From Nymphaea colorata (lineage: Eukaryota; Streptophyta; Magnoliopsida; Nymphaeales; Nymphaeaceae): DNA of 64,000 nucleotides. The stretch covers positions 7,755,001-7,819,000 of the forward strand of contig NC_045148.1 in the NCBI RefSeq assembly GCF_008831285.2. Direction: 5' to 3'. Shown piece after piece: positions 34,383 to 45,171 of this stretch. Numbering within the stretch: the first letter of the stretch is position 1; each line of letters opens with the position of its first letter. Both the position numbers and the translations under genes were made by a program. The notes beneath the pieces were generated by a model that was not told where the DNA came from, did no database searches, and was given only the letters and a program-made list of their open reading frames with translations.

Positions 34383-36941
34383 ATGGTGGTGACGGTGATG
34401 ATGGTGGGTTTTCTGAGGTGGGTGTCTGTTGTTTCTCTTCTTGCTGTTGTGTTCTTGGATGGCTTCATTATTTCTAGCTCGTACGCCGCTTTCACTCCAG
34501 TGGACAACTACCTGATTGCATGTGGGTCTTCCCAAAATGTAACCGTGGATGGCAGGGTTTATGTGCCTGATACACAGTCTTCTTCCCTAGTGCTTACAGA
34601 CCAAGGAAGCAGCATCGTCTCCTCTAATTTCTTGGCCCCTTCTCCTATCTACCAGTCTGCACGCGTCTTTCCGAGACCAACTTCGTTTCAGTTCGAAATT
34701 CGCCAGTCCGGCCGTCATTGGGTTCGGCTTTACTTCTACCCTGTTCCCAACTCAGAGTATGCTCTGAATTCAACTTTGCTTACTGTGGTTACTGATGATT
34801 TTGTGCTGTTGAACAATCACTCGCTGAAGGACCAGAACCGGCCTTACCTTTTCAAGGAGTATTTGATTAATGTGACATCTGATCATTTAAGTATCACCTT
34901 CGTGCCCATGAACGGCTCCGTCTCATTCGTCAATGGCATTGAAGTGGTCTCCGTCCCTGATGATTTGATTGTTGATCAGGTTCCACAGGTAGCCCTCAGT
35001 ACCCCTTTTGTTGGTATACCCACTTTAGCTCTGGAAACTGTTTACAGGCTCAATGTGGGAGGTCCTAGAATCGTTCCAATGAATGACACTCTAGGAAGAA
35101 CTTGGGAGAACGATCAAAAGTTTCTCTATTATAACGACTCCGCAAAAGTTGAATCTGTGGATCCGAGCACCATTAGCTATGGCGAGGTTGTCAGCCCCGA
35201 GATCGCACCCAACTGGGTCTATGCCACAGCAGAGATCATGGTGAATGTAGATGTTGCCAATGTCATCTTCAATATCACATGGTCTCTCCCTGTTGATCCA
35301 AGTTTTCTTTATCTCATTCGTCTCCATTTCTGTGATATCATCAGCATGGCTTTGAATCAGCTGGTCTTTGATGTCTACATCAATTCCTATTCTGGCATTG
35401 CCGGTCTTGATCTCTCCAGGCAGACGAATGTATTGAGACGACCATATTATGCGGACTTTGTTTCTAATGTATCCTCTGGCTCGCCTTTCATAAATATTAG
35501 CATCGGCCCTGACACAACTATTATGGATGTGAGCAATGCCACGCTAAATGGACTAGAAATCATGAAGATGAGCAACGATGCTCGGAGCCTGGAAGGTAGC
35601 CTCTCTGTCCGCGATATCTATTCTGGTGCAGAGAAGACAAAGAAGAAGTTAACAGTCATTGTCGCCGTCGTTCTCGGTATCGTGGCTGCAGTTCTGTTGG
35701 TAGTTCTGTACTACTGCTGCTTTGCTGGACCTAGATCGAAGAGACTCCGTCGTGCTCATTCATGGCTACCATTGCCATTATATGGTAATTCTCACACAAT
35801 AAGCAAAGTTTCGACCATCTCCCAGAAAAGTGGAACTGCAAGCTGCATATCAATGGCAAATTCCAATTTGGGACGTACCTTCACCTTTCAGGAGATAATG
35901 GAGGCGACCAACAAGTTTGACGATGCTCTACTTCTTGGTGTTGGTGGCTTTGGAAAAGTTTACAAGGGAACACTAGACGATGCCACTAATGTGGCTGTCA
36001 AGAGAGGAAATCCAAGATCAGAGCAAGGTCTTACTGAATTTCAGACCGAAATTCAGATGTTGTCCAAGCTTCGACATCGACATCTAGTTTCCCTGATTGG
36101 CTACTGTGATGAGCGGTCAGAGATGATCCTGGTTTATGAATATATGGCGAACGGACCGCTTAGAAGTCACCTGTATGGATCAGATTTTCCACCTTTGATG
36201 TGGAAACAGAGACTTGAAATTTGTATTGGAGCTGCTAGAGGTCTGCATTACCTTCACACGGGAGCAACTCAGAGCATAATCCACCGAGATGTCAAAACCA
36301 CCAATATCTTGTTGGATGAGAATTTCGTTGCAAAAGTTGCTGATTTTGGTCTTTCTAAGACAGGCCCTGCACTGGACCAGACTCACGTTAGTACTGCTGT
36401 TAAAGGTAGCTTCGGTTATCTTGATCCTGAGTACTTCAGAAGACAGCAACTGACCGAAAAGTCCGACGTTTACTCATTTGGGGTTGTCTTAATGGAGGTT
36501 CTGTGTTCAAGACCAGCATTGAACCCAGTTCTCCCAAGGGAGCAAGTGAGCATAGCAGAATGGGCAATGATGTGGCAGAAGAAGGGCTTGCTTAGCCACA
36601 TAATGGATCCCTATTTAAGTGGGAAGGTGAATCCAGCATCGCTCAAGAAATTTGGTGAGACGGCAGAGAAGTGTTTGGCCGAGCAAGGGGTCGATAGGCC
36701 AACGATGGGAGATGTACTGTGGAATCTTGAATATGCACTTCAGCTTCAGGAGACCTCCTCACTTAATGATCCGGATGATAACAGCACAAATCATATTGCT
36801 GATATTTCAGTTCCTCATGTCCACCCATTTGATAACAGCATGAGCATGATTAATGGAGCACATTCTGTGACTGATGATGATGCAGAAGATCTTACAACGA
36901 GTGCTGTGTTTTCACAGTTGGTTAATCCAAGAGGAAGATGA
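34383..36941 (+). CDS. THE1: THESEUS1-like CrRLK1L receptor kinase, 852 aa
   Basis: A single intact exon. Residues 1-35 are a signal peptide, about 38-405 is the tandem malectin-like ectodomain with many N-x-S/T sites, and about 424-448 is the transmembrane helix. The Ser/Thr kinase domain has the glycine loop G519-x-G-G-F-G524, ATP lysine K540, catalytic HRDVK at 634-638 and DFG at 654-656, so it should be active. The tail ending TTSAVFSQLVNPRGR closely fits the THE1 subgroup, which lets me name it above the other CrRLK1Ls. THE1 monitors cell-wall integrity at the plasma membrane, restrains elongation when cellulose is defective and is a receptor for RALF34 in Arabidopsis. The ATG at 34383 is the first in frame that gives a good signal peptide. 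The lack of coding introns is usual for the family. Confidence 0.95.
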   Translation: MVVTVMMVGFLRWVSVVSLLAVVFLDGFIISSSYAAFTPVDNYLIACGSSQNVTVDGRVYVPDTQSSSLVLTDQGSSIVSSNFLAPSPIYQSARVFPRPTSFQFEIRQSGRHWVRLYFYPVPNSEYALNSTLLTVVTDDFVLLNNHSLKDQNRPYLFKEYLINVTSDHLSITFVPMNGSVSFVNGIEVVSVPDDLIVDQVPQVALSTPFVGIPTLALETVYRLNVGGPRIVPMNDTLGRTWENDQKFLYYNDSAKVESVDPSTISYGEVVSPEIAPNWVYATAEIMVNVDVANVIFNITWSLPVDPSFLYLIRLHFCDIISMALNQLVFDVYINSYSGIAGLDLSRQTNVLRRPYYADFVSNVSSGSPFINISIGPDTTIMDVSNATLNGLEIMKMSNDARSLEGSLSVRDIYSGAEKTKKKLTVIVAVVLGIVAAVLLVVLYYCCFAGPRSKRLRRAHSWLPLPLYGNSHTISKVSTISQKSGTASCISMANSNLGRTFTFQEIMEATNKFDDALLLGVGGFGKVYKGTLDDATNVAVKRGNPRSEQGLTEFQTEIQMLSKLRHRHLVSLIGYCDERSEMILVYEYMANGPLRSHLYGSDFPPLMWKQRLEICIGAARGLHYLHTGATQSIIHRDVKTTNILLDENFVAKVADFGLSKTGPALDQTHVSTAVKGSFGYLDPEYFRRQQLTEKSDVYSFGVVLMEVLCSRPALNPVLPREQVSIAEWAMMWQKKGLLSHIMDPYLSGKVNPASLKKFGETAEKCLAEQGVDRPTMGDVLWNLEYALQLQETSSLNDPDDNSTNHIADISVPHVHPFDNSMSMINGAHSVTDDDAEDLTTSAVFSQLVNPRGR

Positions 36942-37761
36942 GAAAGCCTTCTGTTCCTAGAAAATGCAGATTGGCCACCTCTACATTTCCGGAAATACGT
37001 GATTAAATAGAAAGGATAAAGGACAATTCATAGAGGGCAATTCACAATTTTCTGTTCGTGTTACTTTTTTTACTTTTCTGCAATCTTCGTGCCAAGTGAT
37101 TTACTCTATTCTCCACTACAATAGTTCGAAGAACCTGATTCACCTTGTACCATATTTGTATCTTTGAAGAGGGACCTATGCTAAATTTTAGGTATGCCTG
37201 AAGCTGCCTTTTTGGATACAATGCTCTGTTGAGGAACATAAGTTTTGACATTCAAATGATGGTCGTAAGCTGTTACCGGGATCGTAATGACTGTCATGTT
37301 GATCGTTGTAATCATGTAATTTATGTGTTGGTCATGTTTTTCCAAAGCATTTATCTGAAAGATGTTTGAGCAAAGGGAACAATAGCCTGAACATGCACTT
37401 GAGAAATAGTTGAGATCTCTCTCTCGATAAAAACTTCAAGCATATCTACGCCTTCTATATGGTGCATTTTCATATTTATATGTTTGATCACAGAAGTTCT
37501 TCCCAAATATATGTGGTTCTGTTTACTGAAATTTAGACTCTAGAATCTAGCTGGCCACTCCCTGGTAGAGTCTGATCTCAGACGGCTGTAGTAAAAATTT
37601 TGTCTTATCATCTCAGCACAAGTCTAGTCTCAGATCAACCAGCAGAAAATTCAGTTTGAGACTCAGTTTTTTTACAATTGTGCTCCTCTTCATTACTAGA
37701 GCGATACTTGAATGTCTGATAACCATCCAAGGCATCTAAAGTCCAGTGCCTTTTTGTGGAG
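36942..37761. other. THE1 3' flank, no gene seen
   Basis: Includes the 3' untranslated region of the receptor kinase gene. Nothing else is recognisable. Confidence 0.5.
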
Positions 37762-37907
37762 CTGAAGGCATGCATCTGACGCCCACCATTCACGAATCAC
37801 AAATGAAACATGAATCGCAGATCTAGTTTTCCTGAAGGCATGCATCTGACGCCCACCATTCACGAATCACAAATGAAACATGAATCGCAGATCTAGTTTT
37901 CCTGAAG
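37762..37907. repeat. Exact 70-bp tandem duplication
   Basis: Bases 37762-37831 are repeated without change at 37832-37901, and the first six bases of the unit recur once more. The unit starts CTGAAGGCATGCATCTGACG. Perfect identity points to a recent event. It is non-coding and lies between convergent genes. Confidence 0.95.
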
Positions 37908-38618
37908 AGGTCAGAAATTCAGTGTCTTATAACCTCTGACAACCAGGTTCAAATATCCAATTAAAGACAAATTGCAGCTTTTACGTGCACACCGGCACAC
38001 TTATCTGTGTAGGTTCTGCTTGGACTGAACAAAATATACATACAGCTGTAGATGACGATTTTTAGCATGTGCCAAGTTGGTTAGAATGATGCAAAGAACA
38101 AAAATAAACCAAAAAAGAAAAACCTTTCAGCCAAATGGATGACGATAGAAAGAGCAACAGGGACATAACGAAATCAGAGATCATACAGTCCGCAAGAAAA
38201 CGGTCGCCCCTTGTCTGTAAGAAAAAGAATGCAGAAGAATCGTAAGCATCATGTGGGGCTCAACCTGGTTTCACTGAATCTGTAGATTTGAACAGTTTAG
38301 CCTCGAATTCAATGCATCCCATACTCTGCAGGGACCCGCATCACGGTTCAAGAATAAATCCTGCCATCTGATTGCCGGAAACTACACATGAATTTGATAG
38401 TGATGCGGCTGGAAAGTCTTAACAAAAAGACAGCTGGATGAGAGCTTCAAGGCCAAGAGGATCACTACAACTCAAAACAGCATACTGAACTTGGTAGTGA
38501 CGGAGCTGGAATGTTTTTACAGAAAACAGCTGGATGAGTATCATTTTCAGAGCTTCAAGATCGATAGGATAACTGCACATTGTAACATTGACTGAAAATC
38601 ATGTCCGAGAGTAGTTCA

Positions 38619-38792
38619 GTTGCCAGGTCTGATATCTAAAAGCTTGTCCATTCTTGAAGTTCTAATTCTTCTCACTTTCGGTGGATATTTTCGTCCGTTG
38701 GGCAGTAGCGCACATCCCAAATTGCAACCAATGGCCAGATGACTCTCTGGACACACTTTGTGGCATTTATTGCCGCAAACTGCTGGGACCTA
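38619..38792 (-). other. Candidate terminal exon of an unrecognised small gene
   Basis: On the minus strand a TTTTGTAG acceptor-like sequence is followed by a stretch open in two frames. One frame gives 57 residues rich in cysteine (VCGNKCHKVC, then IGCNLGCAL; spacing C-x3-C-x3-C-x8-C-x3-C) and ends at the stop at 38619-38621. A second gives 38 residues with a hydrophobic stretch, VIWPLVAIWDVRYC, and ends at an earlier stop. Either could be the end of a small protein; I recognise neither. No convincing first exon with a start codon was found between here and 39480, so it may also be chance. Confidence 0.25.
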
Positions 38793-39819
38793 CAAAATGT
38801 TTAAAATCAGGTTGAATGAACACATGCATGGAAAGACCGACGATCTACAATAGATTTACAAGATGAATTTTTTTGCCTGCCTGTGTCTTCTTTCTGATCG
38901 CAAGATGTTGACAGACTCTCACATGGTTGCATTAATTTAGTAGAACCGGAATCATCTTATTTGATGTGTCAAATATCACGGCTAAGGAATTCATTGAATT
39001 TGTTTCTCCACTGCATGTCATAAAGTTTTACTTGATGAACTAGTTATTTCTTACCGGTGGCCACCAAATAAATCCCCATCATGATCTTAAGATTAAGATC
39101 TGAATAAGACGATCTTTCTGATAAAGCGCAGGTGGCCATGCGTGCTCTGTTGCATCCAAGTTCTGTAGACTATTTGTTCGAAATTACTGGCCCATCTGTA
39201 GACTATTTCTTTGCCATTTCAAAGCACCGCTGCAACACCAAAGTCTTTTCAAGTCATCTACTGATCTTAACTGTTTAATTACTCGAAAAACACATATAGT
39301 CCTGAAAAATGGTCAATGTACTACATGTTTTTGGTTAAGTAAACTGTGTAGTCTAACATCGGCATGTTTGGGCTAAAATGCATACAGTAAGTAAAGACAT
39401 GTCAGTAAGTCTAGTTGAGCAAAAAACACAGGCAACTAGGACTCTTGACGGCACAATCAAATTAATGAGAAAACAACACACATACAGAGACACCACCAAA
39501 ACCATCAATTCTATTTACTTAGTCGTATAATACAATATATCCACGTCGACGCCCATATCAGTATTCAATTTAACAGATTAACATTCGCTACAACAATTTA
39601 CAGAGATAAGAACAAAGAAGGTCCTTTTATCATACCAAACATTAGAAAAACGTCCACCAAACTCAAGTACCCAAAACTAGAACCAGATTTCCACTTGGGT
39701 ACAAAGATAATTCCCATCATCAGAAAAACACACACATAAATCGTTTAAGAAGTTACATCATGCCATCCGAACCGATTCCCCTCAAAAAATTGGGGAAGTC
39801 TTCTCAACTTCCTTCCATC
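38793..39819. other. Intergenic / probable LTO1 3' untranslated region
   Basis: The stretch nearest 39819 should be the 3' untranslated region of the minus-strand LTO1 gene. The rest is unassigned. Just left of it, at about 38390-38560, two diverged copies of a unit of about 110 bases share GACAGCTGGATGAG and GAGCTTCAAG words. Confidence 0.4.
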
Positions 39820-40248
39820 TCAAAACCCGGCCTTATCCTCTGCCTTCAGTCCAGGGAATCCTTGGTACCCTAGACGAACCGAAAGCATTGCCGAGACAGC
39901 CTTGAACTTTGTCCTTAGAGCATCCATCAGATCCTGAACCCCTTCATTTTCGGGCTCCAGGATTGGGTATCGCTCGATCAGTTCCGCCATTTGTTTCACG
40001 TTCCGCTGGACTCTAGCAGAGAAACCATCTGGGCAGATCTCGAACGCTGCCTTCCACACCTCCACGCACCCCTTGTAGAAACCCAACTCTTCCCCGACCT
40101 CGAATCCAACCTTCAAACCCACCTCCCTTCCTTCTTCCTTGCCGGAGGCCAATCCGTCGTTGTAGCCTTCGTTGTACCCTTTCTGGAGGTGGCGTTCCTC
40201 GAGGTTTAGGGAGGATTCGAAGATGTCCTCAATGGCCGACGATGCCAT
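39820..40248 (-). CDS. LTO1: LTO1/YAE1-family protein, adaptor for ABCE1 Fe-S assembly, 142 aa
   Basis: Glycines stand at residues 24, 28, 32, 36, 40, 44, 48, 52, 56 and 60, exactly ten at four-residue spacing. This is the deca-GX3 motif that defines YAE1 and LTO1 and lets them bind each other. Length, the single motif and the conserved C-terminal helix region fit LTO1 better than YAE1. In yeast the Yae1-Lto1 complex links the cytosolic iron-sulfur targeting complex to Rli1/ABCE1, a ribosome recycling ATPase. The start MASSAIED at 40248 was chosen over an in-frame ATG at 40464 because the added 72 residues look like leader sequence. The gene is one exon. The chain ends in AGF; an aromatic last residue is used in yeast Lto1 (Trp) to contact the targeting complex. 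Confidence 0.88.
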   Translation of the reverse strand: MASSAIEDIFESSLNLEERHLQKGYNEGYNDGLASGKEEGREVGLKVGFEVGEELGFYKGCVEVWKAAFEICPDGFSARVQRNVKQMAELIERYPILEPENEGVQDLMDALRTKFKAVSAMLSVRLGYQGFPGLKAEDKAGF

Positions 40249-42773
40249 GGCAACTGGCAGGAGAGAGAGAAAACGATGAACCGTCTGCTTTTGAGACCGT
40301 CGGATGAAGAAATGATTGAGGTCCATTGATCGAAAGCAAGTAGATCCGATATCTGACTTACGTTGTTCGGTTGCGTCGTTTAAGCCCAAACAGGGCCATT
40401 GATGTGTAATTAGCAAGAGTTTCTGATGTGCGTTTCGTTTCGAAATGTAAAATTTTCGCTGCAAAGATATACAGATGGAGAGGCATTAGAGTACACAAAA
40501 GAGAGAAATAAAGCAGAAACGAATGCATAAATACTAGAAAAAGTTTACTAGACGCTTAATATAGAAATACCTTGACCAAATTTATTTAAGAAATAAACAT
40601 AATGATATATTCAATAAAAAAATAACACATCCAACAAAGATTGATGAAAGTTTTCTCTATATTATATTAAGATTGAGTGAAGGCTGGCTAAAAGCTTGGG
40701 AAAACTTCGACACCGTGCGGGTCAAATAAGGCTTAAAAAAGTCAGCCCATGACATGTGTAGTTCTCTATTTGTTTAGTAGCAATGTAGAGCCCGTTTTGA
40801 TGCATGAAAAATGTAATATATAGCTAGCTGGATATAAAAGAAAGAGAAAGACATGCTAAATTACTCTTTCCCAGTAGTGTGACTTTTACAAAACTAATTA
40901 CACGAATGTAATCCTCAAAGTTAATAATAAAATAAATTAAAATTTGTCACAAGTAAATTTCGTTTTTGAAGGATTCCAGATTCAAGGTTTAGAGCCTTCT
41001 CAATCTCCAATAGAACTTTCATATTCTTGTTTCTTTTACCCACGACGACTACAGTTATGGAGTTGATTTCATAAGAAATATACCTTGATTAAAAAAGACT
41101 TGCCAAAGTGGATTAACATGTAGTAGGGAAATTTCTATTCCTGAGGTTACTTTTTACTTATAATTTCAAAAAGAACTATATTTTGTGCTTTTCTTAATAA
41201 GGACCCTGCTTAGAAAAATAAAACTAAAGCAAACTTCAATTAATTTGAAAAAAAAAAATGGTAGCTGCAAATTTTTTTAAAAATATTATCTTCTATTATT
41301 AAATTGTACTCTTACCTTTTTATCTGATATATTATGTTTTTCAAGTTCAAGCAAGTTCACATTAGACCCTTTTGATAATTTTTTTGTGAAAAATGGAATC
41401 CATCTGGATTTCTTGATAGCAGCTCTTCCACAACCTGCTCTTGTTTTCCTTAACTGCTAAAGCCACAACTTCCATGCCTTTGGACTGACCATCTTGCCAT
41501 GATATTCCTCCATTGGGTCATCAACAGACCAGCTGCTCCACTCTCAAATCTCCAATTGACAAAGATGTCTATCTTTTCCCTACAATAAAGATCTATAGTA
41601 GTCCCAGCATGCTTGTTTTATCATATTTTTTGCTTCAAAATTGAAGATATTACTCCCCTCAAATAATACCCTGTATATTCCTTATGTTCCAGAGTTTCAA
41701 GAAACTGATAAGGGAAAAAGAAAAAGAATAAATCTTCCAAAATATATTTTCCCATCCTTTCTTGAAAATCACTAGCTCCTCTACCACTGGTAGTTTTTTG
41801 AGTTTGTATCAGCTTGGGAACACATTCAATGTGTGTTTGGAAAATTTGAACTTCTAAAGATATGCTTCCCTAAGCAGTACCCCTCCATATATTTGCACAT
41901 TTCAGTCAAGTGGATTCCTATCTTTTGAACTTTTGATTGGTTAAGAGTTTCTCCCAGCAAGCTAAGAAGACTGTCTAGCTAGCTCCAAAGTGCATGGGCT
42001 AGCAATTCCCATATCCTGTGCACCCAAATATCTTGAGAATACTTCTTTTTTACACTCTCAATTTACCCTCCCTTCTTCAAATTTTTGGTGAGAGCCTGAT
42101 GCATGCAGGTATTGAATGTTAGAGTTAATCTTCGGTGAGTAAGGAGAGTATTTCATCATATTGCATGTTGGTGCTAAGCGTGTTGTTGGTGTCTCGAGAT
42201 AACATCCCCATTATGCTTCAAGTTGCATATAAGTGCCCCTACTTTTGCAGCACATGAAGTTGACGCCCTGGAGTTTGAATCGGAAACTGGTCATCTACAA
42301 GCTCCTGCCTTTTCTGTTGTGTCAATTCCAATCATATAGCTAGTTTCAAATGGACTACAAATAGTTTTTAATGAGTTCCCATCACTCCAATTGATCCATT
42401 CTTTGCTAACAAAGCATATGTCAAGCATGCATAGGACCTCATTCCCTCCCCTCACCTTTCTATTATTTGGTAAGGTGAAAGCATTCTCCCTGTCTGTGAA
42501 TCTCCTTCAAGTTGCATTTTCTAGGAAATAATCAAACCCATAACATGATCTTTGGTTACAGGTGGATCTATTTTCCAATTCACACCCCTAGTTGCATTAA
42601 CATCTCCCAAGATTATCGAAGAGACCTCCAAATGGCTGAAAATCTTTGTTAGCGAGAAGCAATTGTAGCTCTTGATATCCAAGTAAGGTGAAGGTAAGCT
42701 CTTGACATGTACATTTGTCCATAAAACTCCACTTTAGAAAGATGGCATATTACATTTGTAAAAGGGTGTTTGT
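40249..42773. other. LTO1 upstream region and old transposon-derived DNA
   Basis: No gene is supported. On the minus strand near 42560-42620 the reading LGDVNATRG resembles the GDFNA motif of LINE endonucleases, but stops interrupt it on both sides and no longer match was followed. The surrounding 41.4-42.6 kb may be a heavily decayed LINE in that orientation. Confidence 0.35.
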
Positions 42774-42900
42774 CAACAATAACAGTAAGTTTTATGAATT
42801 TGTCTCAAACATTGAGATAGATTCATGAAACACTAGAACATACAAATCCATATTCATGGAACAATGATAAGTGTCATTGTTTCTACTGCCAAATGCCCCC
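42774..42900. mobile_element. Short foldback MITE
   Basis: The ends GGGTGTTTGTCAACAATAAC and, on the other strand, GGGGGCATTTGGCAGTAGAA are diverged inverted repeats. The core has the word GATTCATGAAACA shared with similar structures near 31.4, 32.1 and 62.0 kb, suggesting one family. No target duplication was resolved. Confidence 0.45.
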
Positions 42901-43164
42901 AAAGGAATGACACCAATTGCCCAAGAGCGACCAGGCACAAGTCAGCGCAAGCTACACCTCCTAGACGTTCAACCAGAATTCGTAAACCCAAGCTTGTCTT
43001 TGTGGATGGCGTCTTGGGGGGCTTAATGCCCTTGATAAGGTTGCCAATTGGATCAGAGACCGTGGAAAACGAAGATGGTGGATGTTCTAATATCGGATGT
43101 CTTGCAAATATGGCGTGGTGCAGGATTTTGCTTCAAACACAACCTTACCAACCTTGAGGCTCCT

Positions 43165-43361
43165 CAGGGGTGGAGGGAGGGGGTGGGGGGGCGCCTAGGC
43201 CATGGCCTCACCTTGGTCAATGAAAAAAAAATTACATTGAAAATAATAAAATTTTTTAATTGCGTCATATATTTTTTGGATTTGAATTCAATTTGGCCCT
43301 ACCCAAATCTAGAGGTTGGACTGTCGGCCCGCACCTAAAGAAAATCCTAGCTCCGCCCCTG
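43165..43361. mobile_element. hAT-type MITE (CAGGGGCGGAGC family), 197 bp, with perfect 8-bp duplication
   Basis: It starts CAGGGGTGGAG and ends CTCCGCCCCTG. It is flanked by perfect 8-bp copies of AGGCTCCT at 43157-43164 and 43362-43369. Removing the element rejoins the host sequence as CTTGAGGCTCCTTGATG. It has a G-rich left side and an AT-rich core and codes for nothing. Confidence 0.85.
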
Positions 43362-43569
43362 AGGCTCCTTGATGGGTTTGTGTTACAACTGATTTATTAG
43401 ATAGGTTTTTCATCATGCTAGCTACATTGTATTGTATGCTAGAACACCATGGTATTCTTCTTATTGAGCTAGAGAGGAAACAACATGCAAAACGCCAATT
43501 CCTGTTTGAGCAATGGTGGTTAAGAGAAAACGAACCTTCAAGCATCTCTTTGTTTGGTGCTTGGGCAGT

Positions 43570-44130
43570 TTTACCGATGGGCTGAACTACACATTTTGTA
43601 AAAAATTAGAAGCACCAGGGTGGCCATCCAACGCTGCCTGTTATCTCCCTTTCTGTTTAATCTAGTTGCTTGCTGAAGGTTTTGGCAGTGCTGGTTTCTA
43701 ACGCCAATGCTCAAGGATTGCTGCTACCTGTCCAGTTTCATGGTTTCCGTGAAAATCTTATACAATATGCAGATGATTTTATTATTACTTGACCTTTGCG
43801 GGAAGAGATCTTCTTATTAAGCTTGTTTTGGCCATGGTCCCATCCTTCCATTTCCATACATGATGCCAGCAAGCATTGAAAAGAAGAGAAGATCAAGATC
43901 ATTCTTAGAAGATTTCTTTGGTCTGCGGCTACTTGGGGACGCCAAGAAGCACCTGGTTGGGTGGGATGAGGCCATTAGACCGCTGAAGATGGGTGGCCTC
44001 TCACTCCCCAACCTGTGGTTTTTGAATGCCTCTCACCTAGTCAAGTGGTGCTTTGATATCTGTTCGTCTCAAGGAGTGTGGAGCGAGACTCAGTTATGTT
44101 CACCACTCCACGCAATCCTACTGACAACAT
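43570..44130 (+). pseudogene. Broken LINE (non-LTR) reverse transcriptase fragment
   Basis: LLSPFLFNLVA at 43638-43670 matches the reverse transcriptase block before the active site. The catalytic YADD motif lies at 43766-43777 in a different frame, and from 43860 a third segment (FLEDFFG, HLVGWDEAIRPLKMGGL, FNASHLVKW-like) matches the region after the RT domain in plant LINEs. Stop codons end the first two blocks, so at least two frameshifts separate the pieces. No intact endonuclease lies upstream on this strand, so the copy is 5'-truncated and dead. Confidence 0.75.
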
Positions 44131-44165
44131 ATATATTTACTTTAATGCTTAAATATTATATATGC

Positions 44166-44455
44166 ATATACGTGGGATAACAAATATGTATGAAATAACA
44201 AACGAGTATCAAATAATGTTTATGAGATAATAAAATATTTATAAGATAAAGAGATAATGGACGGATGAATCTACGAAATAACGTCAAACATAAGTATGAG
44301 ATAATGTTTATGAAATAACAAAAACTTTATGAGATAATGTTAAATATACGTATGAGATAATAAGATAACGGATGAATAACAAAAACTTTCTCATTATCTC
44401 ATTAAACATAAGTATGAGATAACATTTATGAGATGATGAGATAATATTGTAAGTG
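44166..44455. repeat. Degenerate array of ATGAGATAAT-like words
   Basis: The word TATGAGATAA and close variants (TATGAAATAAC, TACGAAATAAC, TTATAAGATAA) occur about a dozen times, mostly on the plus strand, with CATTATCTCAT once inverted. Higher-order units such as ACATAAGTATGAGATAA recur three times. It is non-coding and directly follows the LINE fragment. Confidence 0.7.
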
Positions 44456-45171
44456 AGACAAAAAAAGCTAAAGGCCTTTTTTCTGCTTAAAGAGGTATAT
44501 ATATTGGTCATAACGATATGCATGTACAAACTAACAAATTTTACTTTTATGGAGTCCTCAAATCTTCTTTTTACAGTTTCCATTTTCATCCCTATAAAAG
44601 TTTTTTTTTTTGTATTAATCATGGGTTTTTTTTGTCGTAGTTAAAATGGCGCGTGAAATTACATACACAGGAAATGGTGGATATAACCAGCTTCAGTGTG
44701 GGGCATTGGTACTAATTAATAAGTATCAGTTTTTTTTTTTTTTCAAAGGAAGTCTAACGTTTGGACCTCAAGGCTGAAGACATTAACTTACATCAATAAA
44801 TTCAAAAAACTGAAACCCTTTAGTGAGACTATGGCTAAAAATTCAACACCTAAGTACATTTTTCACTTGTTGACTTGGCATGCTCTAGTTGGGCTGAGAG
44901 AAGGAGATCGAGTTGCATGCCCGAGGTGTGTACAAAACAAATGTACATGGAAAGAAAAATACAAGGGGGTTGGGGGCATTTTTACTAATTTGTATAAAAA
45001 TTTTACATTTTGAACTTCCAATTTTTCATGACTCACTTTTGTCGTTCAAAGTAACTGCTTTTGCTTAATCTGATATACTTTGGCCATTACACATTCATAT
45101 GCACATTTTTTTGCGCACAAGGGTGCACATATAACCAGTTTTGCTAGAAAAGATGCTTGCAACTTTCTATC
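44456..45171. other. Intergenic, no gene seen
   Basis: AT-rich sequence with poly-T runs. No coding or transposon structure is recognised. Confidence 0.5.

Noticed and set aside
37762-37907. Direct repeats considered as a CRISPR array
   Set aside because: Two adjacent identical units without spacers in a plant nuclear genome.
40249-40464. N-terminal extension of LTO1 by 72 residues
   Set aside because: The extension lacks family similarity and precedes a better start, MASSAIED, close to the conserved motif.
42864-43157. 97-codon plus-strand frame with PPRRSTRIRKPK
   Set aside because: Basic word only; the frame starts in a MITE and ends at another one, so it is more likely transposon debris than a gene.
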